Assembly (NCBI GenBank): GCA_013289585.1
Contig: JABCZR010000015.1
Coordinates: 1 to 64,000 of the forward strand
Length of the DNA stretch: 64,000 bases
Reading direction: 5' to 3'
Origin: Acidobacteriota bacterium
GTDB taxonomy: Bacteria > Acidobacteriota > Terriglobia > Acidiferrales > UBA7541
Position numbers and translations under genes: made by a program. The notes under the pieces were generated by a model, which worked only from the letters and a program-made list of their open reading frames with translations, had not been told where the DNA came from and did not search any database. This document shows, in pieces, positions 61,007 to 64,000 of the stretch (within the stretch, counting starts at the first letter, position 1; each line of letters opens with the position of its first letter).

Positions 61007-63253
61007 ATGGCCGCCTCGCTTGCAACCCCGCGCATTTCCGCTTTGCCTGCCGAGCGATTCTTTCGCACCTCGCTTTCGCTGCTGATTCTGAGCTCCATCC
61101 TCACTCTGGTCAGCACCGGAAAGCTCGATATTGTCACCATCATTGTTGCGCCGCTGGCCGCGCTCCTTAAGGGCTACCGGTGGTGGCATGGCCGTCCCGC
61201 CGAACTCTCTTCCCGCGCCGCCACCTGGAGCGTTCTGGCCTATCTGGTTTTCTTCCCTGTGGACGTTGTGTTTCTTTCGCGCTCACTGGTAGGCAACTCC
61301 GCGAATCCGCCGCTCTATGCCGCGCTGGTGGCCGCGGTGCATTTTCTGATCTATGTCACGCTGATCCGCTTTTACAGCGCCGTCAGCGATCGCGACGCAA
61401 CGTTTCTCACCATGCTTTCTTTCGCGGGGATCCTGGCCGCTGCAGTGCTCACCGTGGACACCACGTTCCTCATTTTCTTTTTCACTTATCTGCTGTTTGG
61501 AGTGGCTACGTTTGCCGGCATGGAATTACGCCGCGGCGCGGTGGGCGCGGTCGTTCCCGCACTCACGGCGCAACCAGAGCGCGACCGCAAACTCACGCGC
61601 GCGTTGAGTCTCGCCGCACTTTCCGTGGCCCTGGGTGCGATCGCACTCGGAATCGTCCTATTTTTCTTTTTTCCGCGCTTCAACGCCGGCTACCTGGGAC
61701 GCACCAGCTTCAGCCCCTCGCTGATGACCGGCTTCAGCGAAAATGTCGAGCTCGGCCAAATCGGCGAGATCAAGAAAAATTCGGAAGTTGTCATGCGCGT
61801 GCAGACCGGCAGGCCCATCGGCTACGACCGCCTCCGCTGGCGCGGCATTGCGCTCACCACTTTCGATGGACGGCGCTGGACGACGCTCGATCACCGGCCT
61901 CGGGAGCTGCGCCCCAGAGAAGATGGCTGGATCGACACCGCGGATCAGCCGCAAAAAACGGAAGCACCTGCGCCGGGAATTCTTTTCACCATATTTCTGG
62001 AACCGCTGGCCACCGACGCGATCTTTGTTCCCGGCAAAGTCATAAAGCTCCAAGGAAACTTCACCGGCGAGGGCGGGAATTCTTTCGCCGCCATGCGCCG
62101 CTCTTACATCTTTCGTGATTTCACCGGCACTCTGCTAAATCCTTTCCACAACTACAGCGCCATCCGATATGCCGGCTTCTCTCGGCTGACCCCGCTCAAC
62201 GCCTCGAAGCTCCGCGCGGCTCCGACGGACTATTCACCGGACGTCGTTGAAACCTATCTGCAGCTTCCTGCGCAGCTCGATCCACGCATCCCGGAACTCG
62301 CCAAACAAATCACGCGCAACGCAAAAACCCCTTTCGATAAAGCCCTGATGATCGAAAGCTATCTTCGCGACCGGTTCACCTACACGCTGACGCTGACCGG
62401 CCAGCCCGGCGATGACCCGCTAGCGCATTTTCTGTTCGAAACGCACGCCGGCCACTGCGAATATTTCGCTTCGGCGATGACCATCATGTTGCGCACCATC
62501 GGCGTACCATCGCGCGAAGTCAACGGTTTCCTCCCCGGCGAATACAACGACCTCGGCGGCGATTACATCGTCCGCGCGAGTGACGCTCACAGCTGGGTGG
62601 AAGTCTATTTCCCCGGAAATGAATGGCAGGTTTTCGATCCCACACCGGCGGCTCCTGAAAATTCGGCCAGTATCATCACGCGCCTCGGGCAGTACGCGGA
62701 TTGGCTGGAAATCACCTGGAGCGAATGGGTGGTCGGCTACGACTTCGCCCACCAATTGGTCCTGGCGCAGAACGTGCAGCAAACCTCGCGAAATTGGAGC
62801 GAAACGGCGCGCCACTGGTTCGCCCAAAAGCAGCGTGCCGCCAAGCGATGGATGAAGTCGTGGCAATATGAGCACGGCGCGGCGGGCTTCCTCCTTCCAT
62901 TAACTCTTGTCGTGCTGCTGGTGGCGTTGCGCTTCAACCTGATCCCCGCGCTCCTCCGGCGCCTTCGCCTGTTTTTGCAATTGCGGTCCGCGCGCTCCGC
63001 GCGGAACAATCCTCAGCTTGCTTCGCGGCTGTACGCCGAACTGTTGCGGACGATGGCGCGCCGCGGGTTGATGCGTTTCGAATCACAAACGCCTTTCGAG
63101 TTCGCCGCGACGGTACATGCGCCAAATCTCGTTTCGCCTGTCCGCGAATTCACGCAAATTTATGCTCACGCTCGCTTCGGCGGCGCCCCCTGCGATACCA
63201 CCCGCCTCCGTCTATTGCTCGACCAGATTCGATTGGTCCTGCGGTCCCGCTGA
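61007..63253 (+). CDS. DUF3488/transglutaminase-like (TgpA-type) membrane protein
   Basis: N-terminal TMs; FLFETHAGHCEYFASAMTIMLRTIGVPSREVNGF...SDAHSWVEVYFPGNEWQVFDPTP. Confidence 0.93.
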   Translation: MAASLATPRISALPAERFFRTSLSLLILSSILTLVSTGKLDIVTIIVAPLAALLKGYRWWHGRPAELSSRAATWSVLAYLVFFPVDVVFLSRSLVGNSANPPLYAALVAAVHFLIYVTLIRFYSAVSDRDATFLTMLSFAGILAAAVLTVDTTFLIFFFTYLLFGVATFAGMELRRGAVGAVVPALTAQPERDRKLTRALSLAALSVALGAIALGIVLFFFFPRFNAGYLGRTSFSPSLMTGFSENVELGQIGEIKKNSEVVMRVQTGRPIGYDRLRWRGIALTTFDGRRWTTLDHRPRELRPREDGWIDTADQPQKTEAPAPGILFTIFLEPLATDAIFVPGKVIKLQGNFTGEGGNSFAAMRRSYIFRDFTGTLLNPFHNYSAIRYAGFSRLTPLNASKLRAAPTDYSPDVVETYLQLPAQLDPRIPELAKQITRNAKTPFDKALMIESYLRDRFTYTLTLTGQPGDDPLAHFLFETHAGHCEYFASAMTIMLRTIGVPSREVNGFLPGEYNDLGGDYIVRASDAHSWVEVYFPGNEWQVFDPTPAAPENSASIITRLGQYADWLEITWSEWVVGYDFAHQLVLAQNVQQTSRNWSETARHWFAQKQRAAKRWMKSWQYEHGAAGFLLPLTLVVLLVALRFNLIPALLRRLRLFLQLRSARSARNNPQLASRLYAELLRTMARRGLMRFESQTPFEFAATVHAPNLVSPVREFTQIYAHARFGGAPCDTTRLRLLLDQIRLVLRSR

Positions 63254-63327
63254 ATCCTCGATACCAGCTGGCTTCGTCCGCTCATGTTACAATTGAGAAT
63301 TGCGCAAAGGCTCAAATTCACTGCTTT

Positions 63328-64000
63328 ATGACTAAGGTCGGATTCGTCAGCCTGGGATGCCCGAAGAACCTCGTGGACAGCGAGGTGATGATGGGTATTC
63401 TTGCGCGCGAAGGCTATGAGCTCACGCCGCGTGCCGACGAAGCCGAGATTCTGGTCGTTAACACGTGCAGTTTTATCGAGGCGGCGCAGAAAGAATCGGT
63501 GGACGCCATCCTGGAGATGGCGGAGCACAAGAAATTCGGCTCGGCGAAAAAACTGATTGTCGCCGGCTGCCTGGTCGAGCGGTTTCGATCGCAGATCCTC
63601 GAACAGGTTCCCGAAGTGGACGCGGTCATCGGAACGGGCGAGGTCGAGCGCATTATGGAAGCGGTCGAAGGCGATTTGCGCGTTCTTCCCGCGCAGCCAC
63701 CGGCGTTTCTTTATCACGACCTGACGCCACGCATCATCACCACACCGAAGCACGCCGCCTACATCAAAATTGCGGAGGGCTGCGATCATCCCTGCACGTT
63801 TTGCATTATCCCGCAGCTTCGCGGAGTATTTCGCAGCCGGCGGTTCGAATCGGTGGTGCGAGAGGCAGAAAATCTTGCGAGATCCGGCGCGCGCGAAATA
63901 ACCCTGATCGGCCAGGACACGACTTCGTACGGCGAAGACCTGGGCTTGCGCGATGGACTGGCGCAACTTCTGGAAAAACTCGCGCAAGTGGATGATCTGC
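63328..64000 (+). CDS. rimO: Ribosomal protein S12 methylthiotransferase RimO (3' truncated by window end)
   Basis: VGFVSLGCPKNLVDSEVMMG; NTCSFIEAAQKES; IAEGCDHPCTFCIIPQLRG. Open at the window edge so absent from ORF track. Confidence 0.95.
   Translation, partial: MTKVGFVSLGCPKNLVDSEVMMGILAREGYELTPRADEAEILVVNTCSFIEAAQKESVDAILEMAEHKKFGSAKKLIVAGCLVERFRSQILEQVPEVDAVIGTGEVERIMEAVEGDLRVLPAQPPAFLYHDLTPRIITTPKHAAYIKIAEGCDHPCTFCIIPQLRGVFRSRRFESVVREAENLARSGAREITLIGQDTTSYGEDLGLRDGLAQLLEKLAQVDDL

Overview
GC-rich chromosomal window that looks acidobacterial (inferred from gene content and style, not from a database search). It is mostly housekeeping DNA. The centre is a complete minus-strand division and cell-wall (dcw) cluster: mraZ-rsmH-ftsL-ftsI-murE-murF-mraY-murD-ftsW-murG-murC-murB-ftsQ-ftsA-ftsZ. 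Next to it is a complete plus-strand pqqABCDE cluster whose 25-aa pqqA is absent from the supplied ORF track. Other modules are pnp/rpsO, a folE plus tandem PTPS pterin block, a CopA-type P-ATPase locus, a PHP/small-TM/PAP2/UbiA/CutC run, an ECF sigma/anti-sigma/DUF3106 operon, a seven-CxxCH cytochrome, moxR-DUF58-(mutY)-transglutaminase, tRNA-Val(CAC) and the 5' part of rimO. No CRISPR array, rRNA, prophage or classical defence island was seen. The items most worth a second look are: (i) a ~100-bp, 10-bp-phased GTGG array upstream of mraZ, read as an unusually long MraZ operator; (ii) a minus-strand structured RNA candidate with an intrinsic terminator at 21163-21366; (iii) a CADD-like putative self-sacrificing pABA synthase; (iv) tandem PTPS genes with the animal-type CNNPxGHGHNY motif; (v) a short secreted Cys-rich protein and a CxxC-less HMA-like protein near copA; (vi) a four-helix-bundle gene bracketed by inverted ACAGCC(G/A)ACAG repeats; and (vii) several dispersed palindromic intergenic repeat families, including a TAAGTCCTTTAGAATG/G-tract element. 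All calls come from reading the sequence; no searches were run.
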